In this document: positions 24,661 through 37,112 of the stretch, piece by piece
How the letters are laid out: each line of letters opens with the position of its first letter
How positions within the stretch are numbered: the first letter of the stretch is position 1
Assembly: GCA_013396525.1 (NCBI GenBank)
Contig: VWYX01000084.1
Span: 70,901 to 134,900 of the forward strand
Reading direction: 5' to 3'
Source of the DNA: Chaetorhynchus papuensis
Lineage: Eukaryota > Chordata > Aves > Passeriformes > Rhipiduridae
DNA: 64,000 bases
Notes under the pieces: generated by a model
Told to the model about the DNA's origin: nothing
Database searches by the model: none
What the model saw: the letters and a program-made list of their open reading frames with translations, nothing else
Position numbers and translations under genes: made by a program

Positions 24661-27600
24661 TAAGAGTTGGGTCCCTAACTAGTATTGCCACACTGACAAG
24701 AATTTCTAGTTCAAATGTGGTCACAGTCTTAGCCACTACAGTTTTTCCAGAAAAATACAATTTTCAGGGGAAAATGAACATCTGCATGTAAAATGCCAGT
24801 AGTAAGAGTATTAAAACTCCTGAGTAATTAAGGGAAATGAGTGAAAAATGCCTCTAAGATTAGAAGAGATCAGCTCCCCTGCTAAGTCTGAGAAACTGAA
24901 AGCTTTCAAGAAATAAAGAATAAAAGATATTTCCCTGAAAAATTGAGATGTTTTTCAAGAGATGTTCATCACTATAGATTGTGAGGAATAGGTAAAAACC
25001 ATTATTTTCTAAGAGAAAATCCCCTTTTAGGGCACGTATTTCTGCAGAAAGATGAATTCAAACAGATTCCAGAGTTTTGAATCACAAAAGAAATTTATCC
25101 CAAAAGGAGAAATTTTGTATACCTTCCTCCCATTGAGTCTAACATCATGCAGCACCAGTTCAATAAATATTTTCACTGTTTTACAGACCATCACAGCATT
25201 ATTAAAATTATTTTGATTTCAGCTAATCATCATCTGGTTCTCCTTTATGCTATCATCTACTGGAGTGCAAATATAGTCAAGATTTACTGGCATAATAAGT
25301 AACCTTTGTGAGGAAAGTAGTCCTCCCCACAAGTAACCTGCAGTGTAAGACAGTGTATAGTGTGTCATCTGCATTTAATTAGAGGATAAATTTGCTATTT
25401 ACTATTAATACTGTATGCCCTGAAAATAAATTTTTAAAAATTGCCTTTTTCTTTTTACTTTTTTTTTGAGTCATTGTCGGCTTCTTCAGCAGTGGTCTGC
25501 CTTTATCCATTCTTTGGTATCACATCTCACAACATTTTCCTACTAATGTGCTACCATCCAGCTAGAGTGAGCAAAAAGACACTAGTGATCATTTAAAGTA
25601 ATACCAAAATCCATATTTAGTCACATTTGGCCACTGAGAATATAGTGAGCAATAAAAATAGAATTATTTAAAAATATAAAAAATTTTTCCTTACGGCGCC
25701 CAATGCATTTTCTATTCCACAGTTAAAATATTTATATTGCTTTTCATCAGCTGGATTCTTCTTCAGTCTTGGGTAACTGATTGTCTTTTGGCTCTTAAGC
25801 ACCTGCAATTGAACCTCATTGCATTCTTTTTCTCAATTTAATGCAAACAAAATAATCACTTACATATCTCAATGACAGAACGCTATAAAATGACCACAGG
25901 TTATGAGAGAGAGCATATTGGATTTTATGGTAATAAGTGAACAACACTGTTCTTTAATTGTCTCTAGTAGCTGTTTTTCATCACTTGCAGAAGACCTAAA
26001 ATCAATGGATATTTTTATGAAATGTAAAAATGTGTCAAATGAATATATTCATGCAGTGTAATAGATATGGTAACACTAATATGTCTCTTGCAATAAGCTA
26101 TGCAGCAAACTCTCTTTAGAAATTGCCAGATGCATCACAATTCCTGATAGAATATCCACAGGAGAACAGTCAATTTTAATAAATGGTTTTTTTTTCTTTT
26201 TCTTTGATGATACCACATCAGACCCCAGCTGTCAAAACTATTAGTAGGAAAAAGGATGCAAAAATAATATGAGAAAAAATCTACTTTGCAATATCCTTTA
26301 TCTTTTAAATGAACAAACACAGAAATTTATAAAATATCTCATTTTTTTGGCTTCTGCCTGATCAGATGGAACAACCCAGAACAGAATAGGGAAAAGATAA
26401 AAGCCATGGGAATTAAGAATTAGGGTTTCGCAGCTCAGTTGTCTCTGTGTTGAAAACGTATCTATGTGTTCATGTAAGGAAGTCAAATAGACATATACAC
26501 CTATTTATCTCTTTGTTGATGGAGTTTGTTCAATATGAAGCCATAAATACTTGTTTGTGCACAATCACTTTGTAAAGATAAGATGCAAGCTTAACATAAG
26601 ATGTATGCTTAGCATTTAACCTAATTCCATGTTTTCGTAACGTAACAGAGATGGCAAATTTACCAGCTCTATATGGAACCAAAACCTGTCTTCTCATATC
26701 AGAAGAGACTTAGAGAAGAGCAAAATTGTTTTCTCATTGTTAAAAAATACATGTTCAATTACGATTGTGGATGCATAAATATGTGACCAATCGATAAAAA
26801 ATATGGCAAACCTTCAGAAAATTTTGTTAATTTATTCAAGAATTGTGGTTTATATCATTTCCTATCCTGCCTTAGTCTGCACATCCATACTATAGAAACA
26901 CTCCAGTATATTTTATAAAAGAATACAAAGACACTTTTTTGCTGTTGAGCTGTCTTTTAATTTACTTTCTTTGAGATTTCTGGGGAAATTTTCACTTACA
27001 AAAGAGAAAGACACACTGCTTGCTAATACAGTTTTAGGGAAAATAATATTTCAAAGCAATTGCATTACACATTTCTAACCTAAGATTGTGAAGCAGCGCA
27101 CACAAGGTTTCATTTCAAGACATGACAGCCCCTCATTGCTCTTTATTTCATGATATAGTATGTCTAAATCAACATCCAGGCAAGGGGATGCTCATTTCAT
27201 CTCTTCTTACTGCTTCTTTGTTTTCCAGCGATCTGATCTAAGATTACATGACTGCACCACATCAGAGCAAACTTTGAACAGGGACAACTAAACCCCTGGG
27301 GGCTGTTAGGGGGTTACAAAGGCTGAGTACAGAGAAAAATATTTCAGGACAGCAAGATTCTGCTGCACTCAGGGCCCTGAGAAAGAGCATGGCCTAGAGA
27401 GAAACAAGAAATTTGTTTGAGATGTCACTGAGATATCCTAGCAACAGTCCAAACTGGTGGCTGTGAGCAACTGGTTCAGATGAAGGATATTTATTAAAAC
27501 CAGAGTGTGACTCTAAGTCCAGGAGATTTTGAGTAATAGCATTTGACTTCTGGGGAAAAAAGTACCCTGCAGATTTCTAGCTAAATATTCCCCATGGGCA

Positions 27601-28311
27601 GTTTCCACGATGTGCTACTGTTGTAATGTATAAGAAATATACTTCCAGCAGCTTCTACCACTTCTCTCTGTAGATTATGATTTCTGACAGGACTATACTT
27701 CCAACCACACAATTGCTGTGTTTTCTGAACTGCTGAAGACTGCCACAGATATCTCCAGATATGACACTTTAGCAGAAATGTTGTTTACAGTTAAAGGCCA
27801 GCATACAGGGGAAGGTACATGTGAACTATAGCTCTCCTGAGAAGCAAGAAATCAATCCCAATCAAGTTGTTGTCTGAGAAATAGGCTTTTGTTGGTATAG
27901 TTTTGAATAAATAAGTCATTTTTATGAAACATATCTTTTTTAAACAGGTCTTCATTTCCCTCATAAAACTTCTTTCTTCTTCCTATTACACAAGCTTAAC
28001 AAACACATACCTCCCCTAGACAAAATATTGCTTTCCTTTAGAAGACATTTTAAGAGCTGATTTATCAGGTGATTCTTAAAATAAATAATAACTTATTTAA
28101 TTGCTGCCTGTTATTACAGACAAAATTTTTACCTCTGTTTAAAATGTAACAGAATATTGGTATATGTGGGGTGGGGCAAAACTGTGGCTATTCTTGTGCC
28201 AGGGAAGAAATCACAGTAGATTGGCAAGGTGTGAAGACAACCTGGTAAATATCTGCAGGACCTGTCAAGCTTTGCCCATGCAACAGTACTGCATGTTTGT
28301 GAAAATTTATT
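24661..28311. other. AT-rich DNA without a recognised gene
   Basis: No gene or dispersed repeat was recognised. An imperfect 18-bp tandem pair (ATAAGATG...) lies at 26578-26613. Confidence 0.5.
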
Positions 28312-28399
28312 GGAATAGAATGTAGAATAGAATTGTAGAATAGAATTGTAGAATTGAATCATAGAATGGTTAGTGTTGGAAGGGTCCTTAAAGATCACG
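28312..28399 (-). mobile_element. Very short CR1 3' terminus with expanded 13-bp terminal repeat
   Basis: Bases 28358-28399 form a complete CR1-like 3' end on the minus strand: AATCATAGAATGG followed by TTGGAAGGGTCC and TTAAAGATCAC. Beside it, 28324-28349 holds two exact copies of AGAATAGAATTGT plus partial ones, apparently an expansion of the terminal octamer repeat. Only about 42 bp of unique CR1 tail is present before a second CR1 terminus begins at 28400. Confidence 0.8.
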
Positions 28400-28755
28400 G
28401 AATCATAGAATGATTTATGTTGGAAAAGACTTCTAAGATCACTGAGTCCATCCATCAAATTAACACTGCCAAGTCCACCATTAAACCATGCCCCATCTTG
28501 TTCCCTCCCTCCCTGCACTCTGGGCAGGGACACCTTCCACTAGACTAGGCTGCCCAGGGTCCCATCCAGCCTGTCCTTGAACACCTCCCAAGATTGGGAG
28601 AAACCCATTCCAGTGTGTCATCACCTTCACAGGAAAGAATTTCTTCCTTATAACTTATCTAAAACCAACCTCAGTCAGTTTGAAGCCATTCCCCCGTCTC
28701 CTACCACTGCATGCTCTAGTAAACAGTCATTCTTCAGCTTTCTTGCAGGCCTGAA
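28400..28755 (-). mobile_element. CR1 LINE 3' fragment
   Basis: The minus strand carries a CR1 3' end plus the last part of ORF2. On the plus strand it starts GGAATCATAGAATG, passes GGCAGGGACACCTTCCACTA and GAATTTCTTCC (the reverse complement of the coding motif for the RKNFF-type residues) and ends near TTCTTGCAGGCC. These blocks, in this order, are diagnostic of avian CR1. The element is 5'-truncated, as most CR1 copies are. Open frames in it, such as 28129-28533 on the minus strand, are not host genes. Confidence 0.92.
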
Positions 28756-30507
28756 TTGTACACTATTTCTACCTCTTTATGTAATTATGTTCTAACTCTA
28801 GATTTAGCTATGGTTGAGTGTCTCATACTGGGATTAATTTCCTAACATTTAAAATTCTTTGTGACACTGTTTCCATCTTCTCTTTTTAAGTTGTCTGAAT
28901 TTTGTGTTGAATATTTTCAGAATTTGGAAAATAAAGAAGAACAAAGCAAGCTGTCAACTTGCTTAATGAGACTTACAGGACTCATCAAGATAGTTACTGA
29001 AGAGTGTAGTCAATATATAGCTTAATTTCTGATTTCTGTAAGTCTATCTCACATTAATATTAATCATTTTAGTATTGTCAAAATTCAATGTATTACTATT
29101 AGGTTAGCTTCATTCACTTTCAAGACAACTCTATCTTTTGGAAGAAGAGATAAACACTGAAAGAATTAAAATACTAGAATTATATGACTTTCTTTTTTCT
29201 CATGGGGGAAGAGTCATGACTAATATCATCTAAACACTGGTTTAATTTGCTTTGCTGAACTTGAACCACTCAATTTAGTAACTCCACAAAGAATGACTGT
29301 GCCTCAGGCTGACATGTCCTTGAAAATGCCCCTTAAAACAATTCAGATGTTTCTCAGAACAAGATCAGAGAAGAGAAATCTATTGTTTTGCCATTACTGA
29401 AAGCATCCATGCAATTGTTTTTGAAGATATTGTACCATCTCTCTGTTTCAGAGCATGAACAGAACTTCAGCCCTATCTTAATGAAAAAACCTAAAATTTG
29501 AATCAATTGTCTGTCTCTGAAAATCTCTGTGGATCTTCTCAGATTTTCAATATGAATGGGTAGACTTTGATGGTTGAACACCCAAACAAAGAATTTACAC
29601 TTTTTTTAAGGTCCATGCCAGGTCATAAGATATCAAACAGTTATATATATATGTAAAATTCTTCCTCTTACTTTGAAGTGGCTATAATGGCTCCAGAAAC
29701 ATAAAATGTGAGCTCTAGATGTAAGCAAAGAGTTGCACTATAACGCAAAGAAATACGACTTAAATTAAGAGATTCAAGTTAAGGGTCCACAGGTTAAGAG
29801 CAATTATGGAGTTAACTGTCTTAAAATCAATGAGAGCTTAATGATAGTTTTTCTTGTTTAATGTCAGGGTTTACTTGATTTTGCTCATGGTAATACAGTA
29901 AAATATCAGCAGCATGCTGTACATACAGACACACACATATTGTTATTAACACGTTGTTATTTTTGGTTGCAAAATACAAAACAAGGATACCTTGCATCTT
30001 TATGGCAGAGAGAAAAGCAACAACAGCTGTCTTATCTATACAAACAAAAGAATGAGGTGAAAAACAGCTAATAGGAAGAAAGAAAGAAATATTAATTTGA
30101 TTCTGTAATCTTTTCTGTTCAACATTTATCTTGGAAATGAAGAGCAGATTTCATTTTTTGCACTAAAATATCAGTCATAAAATTTTGACCCCAAACAAAA
30201 ATATTTTCTTTTGTTCTACCAGCTAATAATACAGCAAGAAAGCACAGCAATTAACCGAATTTTAGTCTCTTAGTTTAAAACAGACATTCTAATAGTCTGA
30301 AAATTAGGGTCACCAGTTGAAAAAGCAGTTGATTGCCCTTAATTTTTACTATTTCATCAAACTTCTATTCAGATTTAAAAGTGCTTGCCTTTCCTACACA
30401 CTTACTATTTTAATCCTGTCATTTTCTCTCTTTTTACTCTAGCCAAGCTTTCAGACAGAGGTAATTTTATTTAAAAAAATTGGTTTAATTTTTTTCTCTG
30501 TGTGATC
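28756..30507. other. AT-rich DNA without a recognised gene
   Basis: No gene or repeat was recognised. Confidence 0.55.
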
Positions 30508-30642
30508 CAGTCAACATGGGTTTACGAAAGGCAGGTCCTGCTGACCAAACTGGTCTCATTCCGTGACAAGTTGAGATTTGGATTTGGTATTCTTAAAGGT
30601 CTTTTCCAAACTAAATATTTCTATGATTCCATAATTCTGTGA
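30508..30642 (+). mobile_element. Rearranged CR1 remnant (ORF2 piece joined to 3' tail)
   Basis: Bases 30508-30570 match a CR1 ORF2 segment: CAACATGGGTTTACGAAAGG followed by CAGGTCCTGCTGACCAA, encoding a GRSC-type motif. It is joined almost directly to a CR1 3' tail (TTAAAGGTCTTTTCCAA, then ATTTCTATGATTCC and ATTCTGTG). In an intact element these parts are well over a kilobase apart, so a large internal deletion or a template jump produced this copy. Confidence 0.82.
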
Positions 30643-33600
30643 AATCTTTAAAGGCTTTGACGTTTTGCTAACTTGCTAATGTTAAGTTTTTCCTATTCTT
30701 TTTCGTTTATTGTTCTATAATCAATTCATCATTTTGTTGTTTTACTCTCACTGTATTGTTATTCTACCAGATATAATAATTCTTCTTTGAAATCTTTTCT
30801 TGCTGTTTAATTTTCTAACAGAGATGCAACAGAATCAATACCTGAGGGATATTTGAAAGTATATTAAAAATTGCAATATTACACAGTCCATTAACCAGAA
30901 AAAGATAATGATTAATGTTGTTTAATTTCCTTTATTTTTTTTTCATTTTCTTTTTGGAACATAAATCTTGGATAGCTGCACAGAATGCACAATTCATAGG
31001 ACATATGATTTTTGTCACAGCAGGACCTAGGCCTATTTAGGATTATGAACATATGTCTTAACAGTGAGATATTCAGTGGAAAAACTTATTTTATGTGGTC
31101 TGATTTTCCATATGTCCTGCCCAAAGCATTTCAGAGGTTTGACATTAAATTATGTTGCTACTGATAAAATGGTCTTCCCTTGAACTTTCATTAGAAAGTT
31201 TTATGAAATTAAGAAGCTAAAGGAGCAGTTATACTACACTTCTTAATGTATATTCATTTTCCTTGTCCAGTAAATGTGAAAGAATATGAGGACTATGAGC
31301 TGAATGACTTGGCAAACTGAACATAACGTTTATTAGGAAGTACAGAAATATCTGTTCTTTCACATTTATCTCTAGATACTCCTAATAAGAACAAAATGGT
31401 TCTTGTTATTCATGAGACCTAATCTGGCCCTCAAAAGATTGTAATGTCTGCACCACTTTTTGTGCTGTATTTGCATACATTTAAGGTAGGTTAAAAACCG
31501 TCATGGGCAAAATTATGTAGCCATATGTTCTGCTGAAAAAAGTTATATCTGTCACCACTATGCCAACAACATTCATGATATGGACTCATATATCAACAGA
31601 AAATAAGTTTTTTTACATTAATTAATCTTGCTGCTGATGACAGTGATGATAAGATGAAAAAAACCCAAAATTTTATCTTCTAATCCTTTGTCTATGTTAG
31701 TGGTAGACTTCAGTATAACAGCAGTCCTTGCAGGGCAGATAATCCCTAGAGGAGCTTTCCACAGCTTCACACATAGACACATTATTTTTATTAATGAAAC
31801 CATTGATTGCTAGCTTATAAGGACCATGTGCCTAGATCCACAGTTCTGCAAGGATGCTTTTGAAATATATGAGATTCAGATTACTTGTGAGACAGTCAGA
31901 CAGCTCTTTCCAGAGAATACAATTTAGTGGTAACTATACTTACCTGAATAATATATCAGGACAGATGTTAACAAAACAAATAGCACAGACAGCCACCATT
32001 TGTGTTACGTGTACTACCTGGGAGGAGCCACTGAAGCAAGGGCAATAGGATGACAGTTGAGCTTTGATTTGGGTGCTCTCCAAAATGCCACTTTACATAC
32101 CTCTTTATCTGTCACTCACTCATCCATCATTTATACAAATTCATTATTCAAATTCCATAATTAAATTTAATTTACTAAATATAAAATGAATCCTGATTAT
32201 AGTTACATCAGGCATAAGATGTAACTTAATAGATGAAATGAAAGAATCCACCATATAAAACTTTTAGGGCACAATCCATCTGATGAGCTTTGGATGTCAG
32301 TTTTCAGAAATAGCCAGAAAACTCAATGTGCCTTTATCACTTCATTGACTACAGAGCCGGTCTTGAGTATTTGGCCTTGAAGTAGATCATTTACACCACT
32401 GAAAAACACTGGGATTTATCTAGCTTGTTGTGGATTTCTCACATGAATTTCTCATCTGAAATTATCCTCTTAAATCTTTTTTAGTCTGTGGAGAAGTTGT
32501 CATTGTACTCAAACAAGTCTACTGTGCAAAGAATCTCAGTTTAAAGTAGATGCCTACATTTAATCAAATTTAGCCTTAAACAAAAATGTAGATGTGTTAA
32601 AGTAGGTGAGATAAACCCATCAGGGGCTTACATCATTTTCTAACCATGTAGAACATTACATCAGGACATGGAGTAGTCAGTATCCTTATATCTGAAAGAT
32701 GTGTAAGAAATATTACTTCATTCCAATGACCAGCAGTTGTGCTCTGGGGGGGAACAGATGTCCAGTTAACACAAAAATCCTGTCAGAACTTTCCAAATTA
32801 TAAATGAATTTTATTTGGTCTATAACAAATAAGCATTTAATTGTTTGAATTCACTAAAAGCTTTTGCTAAGGATAGGTTTTCACATGTTTCAAAGAGTAA
32901 AAGTCTGAATAATATGTTATCTTTCTCCTGATTAAAACAAAAATATTTTCTACAGACTGTAATGAAAAGAAGGTAAGATGTTTGATATTATTTGAAAAAT
33001 ACATTTCTACTAAATTACATTAATGAAAATATTTGTATACTAATTTAACAACTTTTAACAGTAGAAGCAGATGTCATTTAAAGGAAGCTAGCACACAGAA
33101 TCAACTAAGAGTTTTTAAGTGCACTTTATTCCAGTGACAGTCATGACCAAGTTGAAAGCAATGGGAGATCATTTATGGACAGATCTTTTCTTTCTTATAC
33201 TCAAGGCTAGGTTGACCCACAAAACCCCCATGTAAACAATATTAAAAACTGTTCAATTTTGAAGTGGCTGATAATTTTAATAAGAAAATATTATTTATTC
33301 AATGTCAGAATTTTTTTTGTTGCTGTTTTGGCTTTTGTTGGAACATCTCATTTACAGTAAATGTTCATGGAAAAGAAGAGATTTGTTATTAATATAACCG
33401 GTGTAATTTGTTCCCTAAATGACAAATTCACTTCTATCTTTTAACCAAAGGGATATACAGTAGTTAACTCTAAATGGCCTATCACATACATGAATGGTTA
33501 AATCATTTATCTGCTTGCTTACACTGTTATTTTATATTTCCCATTGAAAATTCATTCTTCATTATTGATTAGAGCAGTGAAAGCGACTTTATTTCCAGGC

Positions 33601-34500
33601 GGCTAAAGCATTCACAGTAGGCATTTCAAGACCCACTGTACATTTATTGTAGACAACTAGGATGAACCTGGTTGCAAGACTGAAACCTATAACTGAGTAA
33701 TTAGAGTACTCATTTTCAAACTAAAATAATTTCTATATCACTTACAGTGTCAGTGACTGACTAATGTCTGTTCTCATTTAAAGCTCATTCCTTTTTTCAT
33801 TGCCAGCAAGTTTTGTAAAGAGGGAAAACCACATCCCAGCCCACTCAGGTCAAAATTTTAGTGTTTTGATTTGGAATGAGTTCTGCATGAAACCACACAA
33901 GAGTTAATTGAGGCATGGTGCTCAAGAGTTAATTGAGTTAAGGGTGCTCAAATATGTTCCTCCTAGTTAGAGAATGCCTAGAAAATGAAGTACTCTTATA
34001 ATTTTACTGCTTTTTATTTCAGTTTCTAATGCTGATATAACAGAAGGAGCTTCTAGGTTAGCTCTACATAACACAGTGAGGAAAGAAATCTTCTTTTCAA
34101 AGGAAAAAGGCAATGTTTCAAAGCAGGCACTATTCCTTTCAGTGAATTAGATTTTAGTGTCAATAGTGTAATGCAATATACATCTCAATGAGGTAGCTGT
34201 AGGTCAGGTAGGACCTTTCCTTGGAAAGACACTCATGTACTGTTGAGAAATTACCACTGTTCCACTGTGGAAGGAAGGAAACAAGAAAGGGAGGGAGAGG
34301 GGGTTGGAGGAAGAGAGGGAGGTTTTGTCACAAACACAATATTTTTATTTGTAATAAGACACATATTTTTCATATATCTCAGAGAACCCAAGATACTCCA
34401 GACTATTTTTGAGAGAAAAAGGTTCTCTCCTCCTTTTGTTTCTGAAGGAAAAAAATCCCACAGAGGATATTTTTAGTTCATCTTAACCTTTAGAGACGCT
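30643..34500. other. AT-rich DNA without a recognised gene
   Basis: No exon or dispersed repeat was recognised. A 15-bp direct repeat, CAAGAGTTAATTGAG, occurs at 33898-33912 and 33923-33937, and a G/A-rich purine run lies at 34266-34323. Confidence 0.55.
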
Positions 34501-34549
34501 TACACTTCCTTAGTGACCCCACTTAACCAGCTTTCTAACTCATGTCTCC

Positions 34550-34850
34550 TCCTGATGCCTCCTGCAAAAAGCAGTCGGCGGGTTCATTTGCAGAGTAATA
34601 AATGCTGTCTCCCAGCCAGCAAGAAACTGATTGAAAGAGATTACTTCCCAACAGTGCTTGTTAGCTGTGATTGACATATCAATAGGAGACACAGTTTTAT
34701 TTTCAACCCTGTCCACCCTCAATTTCAGACAGAAAGGCATTTTAAAGGCACTGAAAATAACTAATATAAATTCTTGTTGTAAAGATTGCTATGAGTTTTC
34801 ATGTGTCTCGGCATTATAATTTTGCCCTCATTTATTTCCCTTTTTTTTTT
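34550..34850. other. Possible conserved non-coding element
   Basis: The stretch holds a TGATTGACAT word near 34669, which matches the composite PBX/MEIS site, followed at once by ATCAATA, a Onecut/CUX-like site. It also contains an isolated CpG pair (GTCGGCGGG near 34574). Open frames on both strands show no domain. This is inference from motif content; no conservation data were available. Confidence 0.2.
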
Positions 34851-35341
34851 GTTAGAAGTCAGTATGAAATGGAGAAGCATGTCCTATTATTCCCAAGCTT
34901 GCTCCATCTTAAAGGATATTTTAACTGCCCTTTTAAAAAGAGCAAAGCTAGGGCTTGTTGTTGTCAGTTTTCTTTCAATACACCAAGTTCAGAATCCAAG
35001 TATTGATCAGTAAACAAATGAAATACGTGAGATGGAATGATTACCCAATTCACTTTAGTATTGCTTGACAGATGACTGAGATAAATAAGCCAAACAGAAC
35101 AAAGGTACAGGCAACTACTCAGTCCAAAACATGTGTAATATGATGGCCATATTTTATTTGGGAAATTTACTTAACACCTTCACTGACAGCCTTACAGTGA
35201 ATGGTTATCTTTCAAATAGCCCAGCTTGTTTACTAGCTAGCAACTGTGCAGCGTACTTTGGAAGTAGGATTAGTGGTCTTGGTGACAGCTCTGCATTATA
35301 TAAACTACCATCCCCACAGCCAGAAAGAAGTCTGCACTTTC

Positions 35342-35368
35342 AGCTGAAATTTATTGACAATTTCAGCT
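35342..35368. repeat. 10-bp perfect hairpin
   Basis: AGCTGAAATT (35342-35351) and AATTTCAGCT (35359-35368) are exact reverse complements across a 7-base loop. Confidence 0.85.
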
Positions 35369-36556
35369 TAAAGGCTAACCCCGAGAAGGCTCCACTTCTG
35401 TGACACATTTCTGCAAAGTGAGCTCTTTGCTCATTACCAATCTCTGATCCTGAAAACCCATTAACTACCAGCACTACAGGGAAAAAAAGTGCCTTGAGTG
35501 CCTTGTAAAATGTTGCAGGTGTAGTCATGTGAATCAGAGTTAACATTTAAAACAGCCAGAATACATGTGCAGGAGAAGCTGGGGAATTCCCACTTCACTC
35601 ATCTTACACTTACGTACAAAAGGTAAGATCCAAACTTCTCACTCAGTTGCCACCTAATTCGAGACAAACTCCAGGTACTTCAGGTTTTTTTCCCTTCTAT
35701 TTTGAAAGCCAGCCAGCCCAGAGTGGCTGTCACTGTTGAAAGAATTATTGATTTTCACAAGACCTCTGAAGGAGAAGCTACTGGTCCCACTGATGCTTTG
35801 TTTTATCTAGTGGTACAGTGCGTAGTAAAGGTTTACCCCAGACTACCAAAGTGTGATCTTCTGTTTCCCAAGAAGTTTCCCTCAGGTCTCTGATAGAGGT
35901 TTTGCAGGGCAGAAAGCAGAGCAGAGTTTGAGTCCTGTGCTGGAATTATTATTTTCTTAGAATAACTGGAGATCTGGTAGACCTTTCCTTGGAACATTCA
36001 CCTACTTCACTCTAAGACCTGGTTCCTGTTCAGGGAAATGTTTATGTGACTTTTTCCAACCACTATTTAGTGGAAAATGCACAGTCCCTGAATCATGCCT
36101 GGAAAGCTCCCTAATAGCTGGAAGGCCAATTCCCAACCACTTCTATATGAACTCTTGGTGCTTTTTCATCCCTTCTCTCTGGACTAGTGCAGTATAGATT
36201 TTTGACACGTAGTGAAAGAGGTTCAACAAAAAGTGAAGTGATCTCCTTTTATCTGCAGTCAAGTGGCCATATGACTCTCCCAGGGAGAGGGAGTTTGAAT
36301 ACCCTCTGGCAGAAAAAGCATTGAGCTCAAGTGTGTCAGACAGTAAAGGAGTATTCAATCCAGTATCCCAAAAAACTACATTAAAGAAAACAACAGAACT
36401 CCCCTTTGTAGCTATACTTGGAGAAGGGGATTAATTAAAAAAAAAATATTTGCTTTGGTTCAGGTGACCGTTAAGAGAACTTGAATTTTGATTATAGAAT
36501 GGAAGATGGTGGATTGTCACAATACAACAACTACACACAGACACCCGTACCCCAAG
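35369..36556. other. DNA without a recognised gene
   Basis: No gene or repeat was recognised. Confidence 0.5.
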
Positions 36557-36810
36557 TGGGGTCAGCCTAAGGTGGCGTTAACATTCCCCCCAGCACTGTG
36601 GCATTCCCTCACAGTGCTGTGCTGTGTTTGGATTCTACAAAGGTGTTGATAACACACCAGTGTTGGCTACTGCTGAGCAGTGCTGGCACAGCACCAAGGC
36701 TGTCTCTCCGAAGGCCAGTAGGCTGGAATTGGGCAAGGAGCTGGGAGGGGACAGAGACAGAACAGAGACTGAGCAAAGGGATATTCCATACCATATGGCA
36801 TCTGCTCAGC

Positions 36811-36818
36811 AATAAAAG
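36811..36818 (+). promoter_or_regulatory. Degenerate TATA-like box of LTR C
   Basis: AATAAAAG occupies the place where this LTR family usually carries a TATATAAAG box, about 20 bp downstream of the CCATACCATATGG block. The substitutions suggest a weakened promoter. Confidence 0.35.
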
Positions 36819-36997
36819 CTAGGAGAAAGGAGGAGGAGGGAGCATTCATTATTTATGACACTAATCTTCCAGACCAGTGGCTTCATGTACTGAAACAGTA
36901 CTTCCCAGGAAGAGGCAGGACATTGCCTGCAGATGGGAAGTAAATAATAAATCTTTTGTTTTCCTTTGCTTCTGTGTGTAACCTTTGCTTTTGCTTT

Positions 36998-37003
36998 ATT
37001 AAA
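36998..37003 (+). promoter_or_regulatory. ATTAAA polyadenylation signal of LTR C
   Basis: The hexamer ATTAAA sits in TTTATTAAACTG about 110 bp before the LTR end, the expected R-region position. Confidence 0.5.
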
Positions 37004-37112
37004 CTGCCTTTATCTTGACCTGTGGGGGGATTTTCCATCTTATTTTTTCCCCTCCTTCCCAGCTGAGAAGCATTGTGGGCACCTTGCATCCAGCCAAGAT
37101 CAACCCACCACA

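Larger units (their letters stand above)
36557..37112 (+). mobile_element. Endogenous retroviral LTR, copy C (solo, plus orientation)
   Basis: This resembles a widespread neoavian ERV LTR. Recognisable blocks in order are GTGTTGATAACACA (36643-36656), GAGCAGTGCTGGCACAG with CACCAAGGC, GAGCTGGGAGGGGACA, CAAAGGGATATTCCATACCA with TATGGCA (promoter-proximal), an AATAAAAGCT where the family has its TATA box, ATTAAA at 36998-37003 as the polyadenylation signal, and CAACCCACCACA at the end. The order of TATA-like box, then ATTAAA, then terminal CA fits plus orientation. The start is approximate because the first ~60 bp have diverged. No internal retroviral sequence lies on either side, so it is a solo LTR, and no clear target-site duplication was seen. 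Several overlapping short frames here are not genes. Confidence 0.87.
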
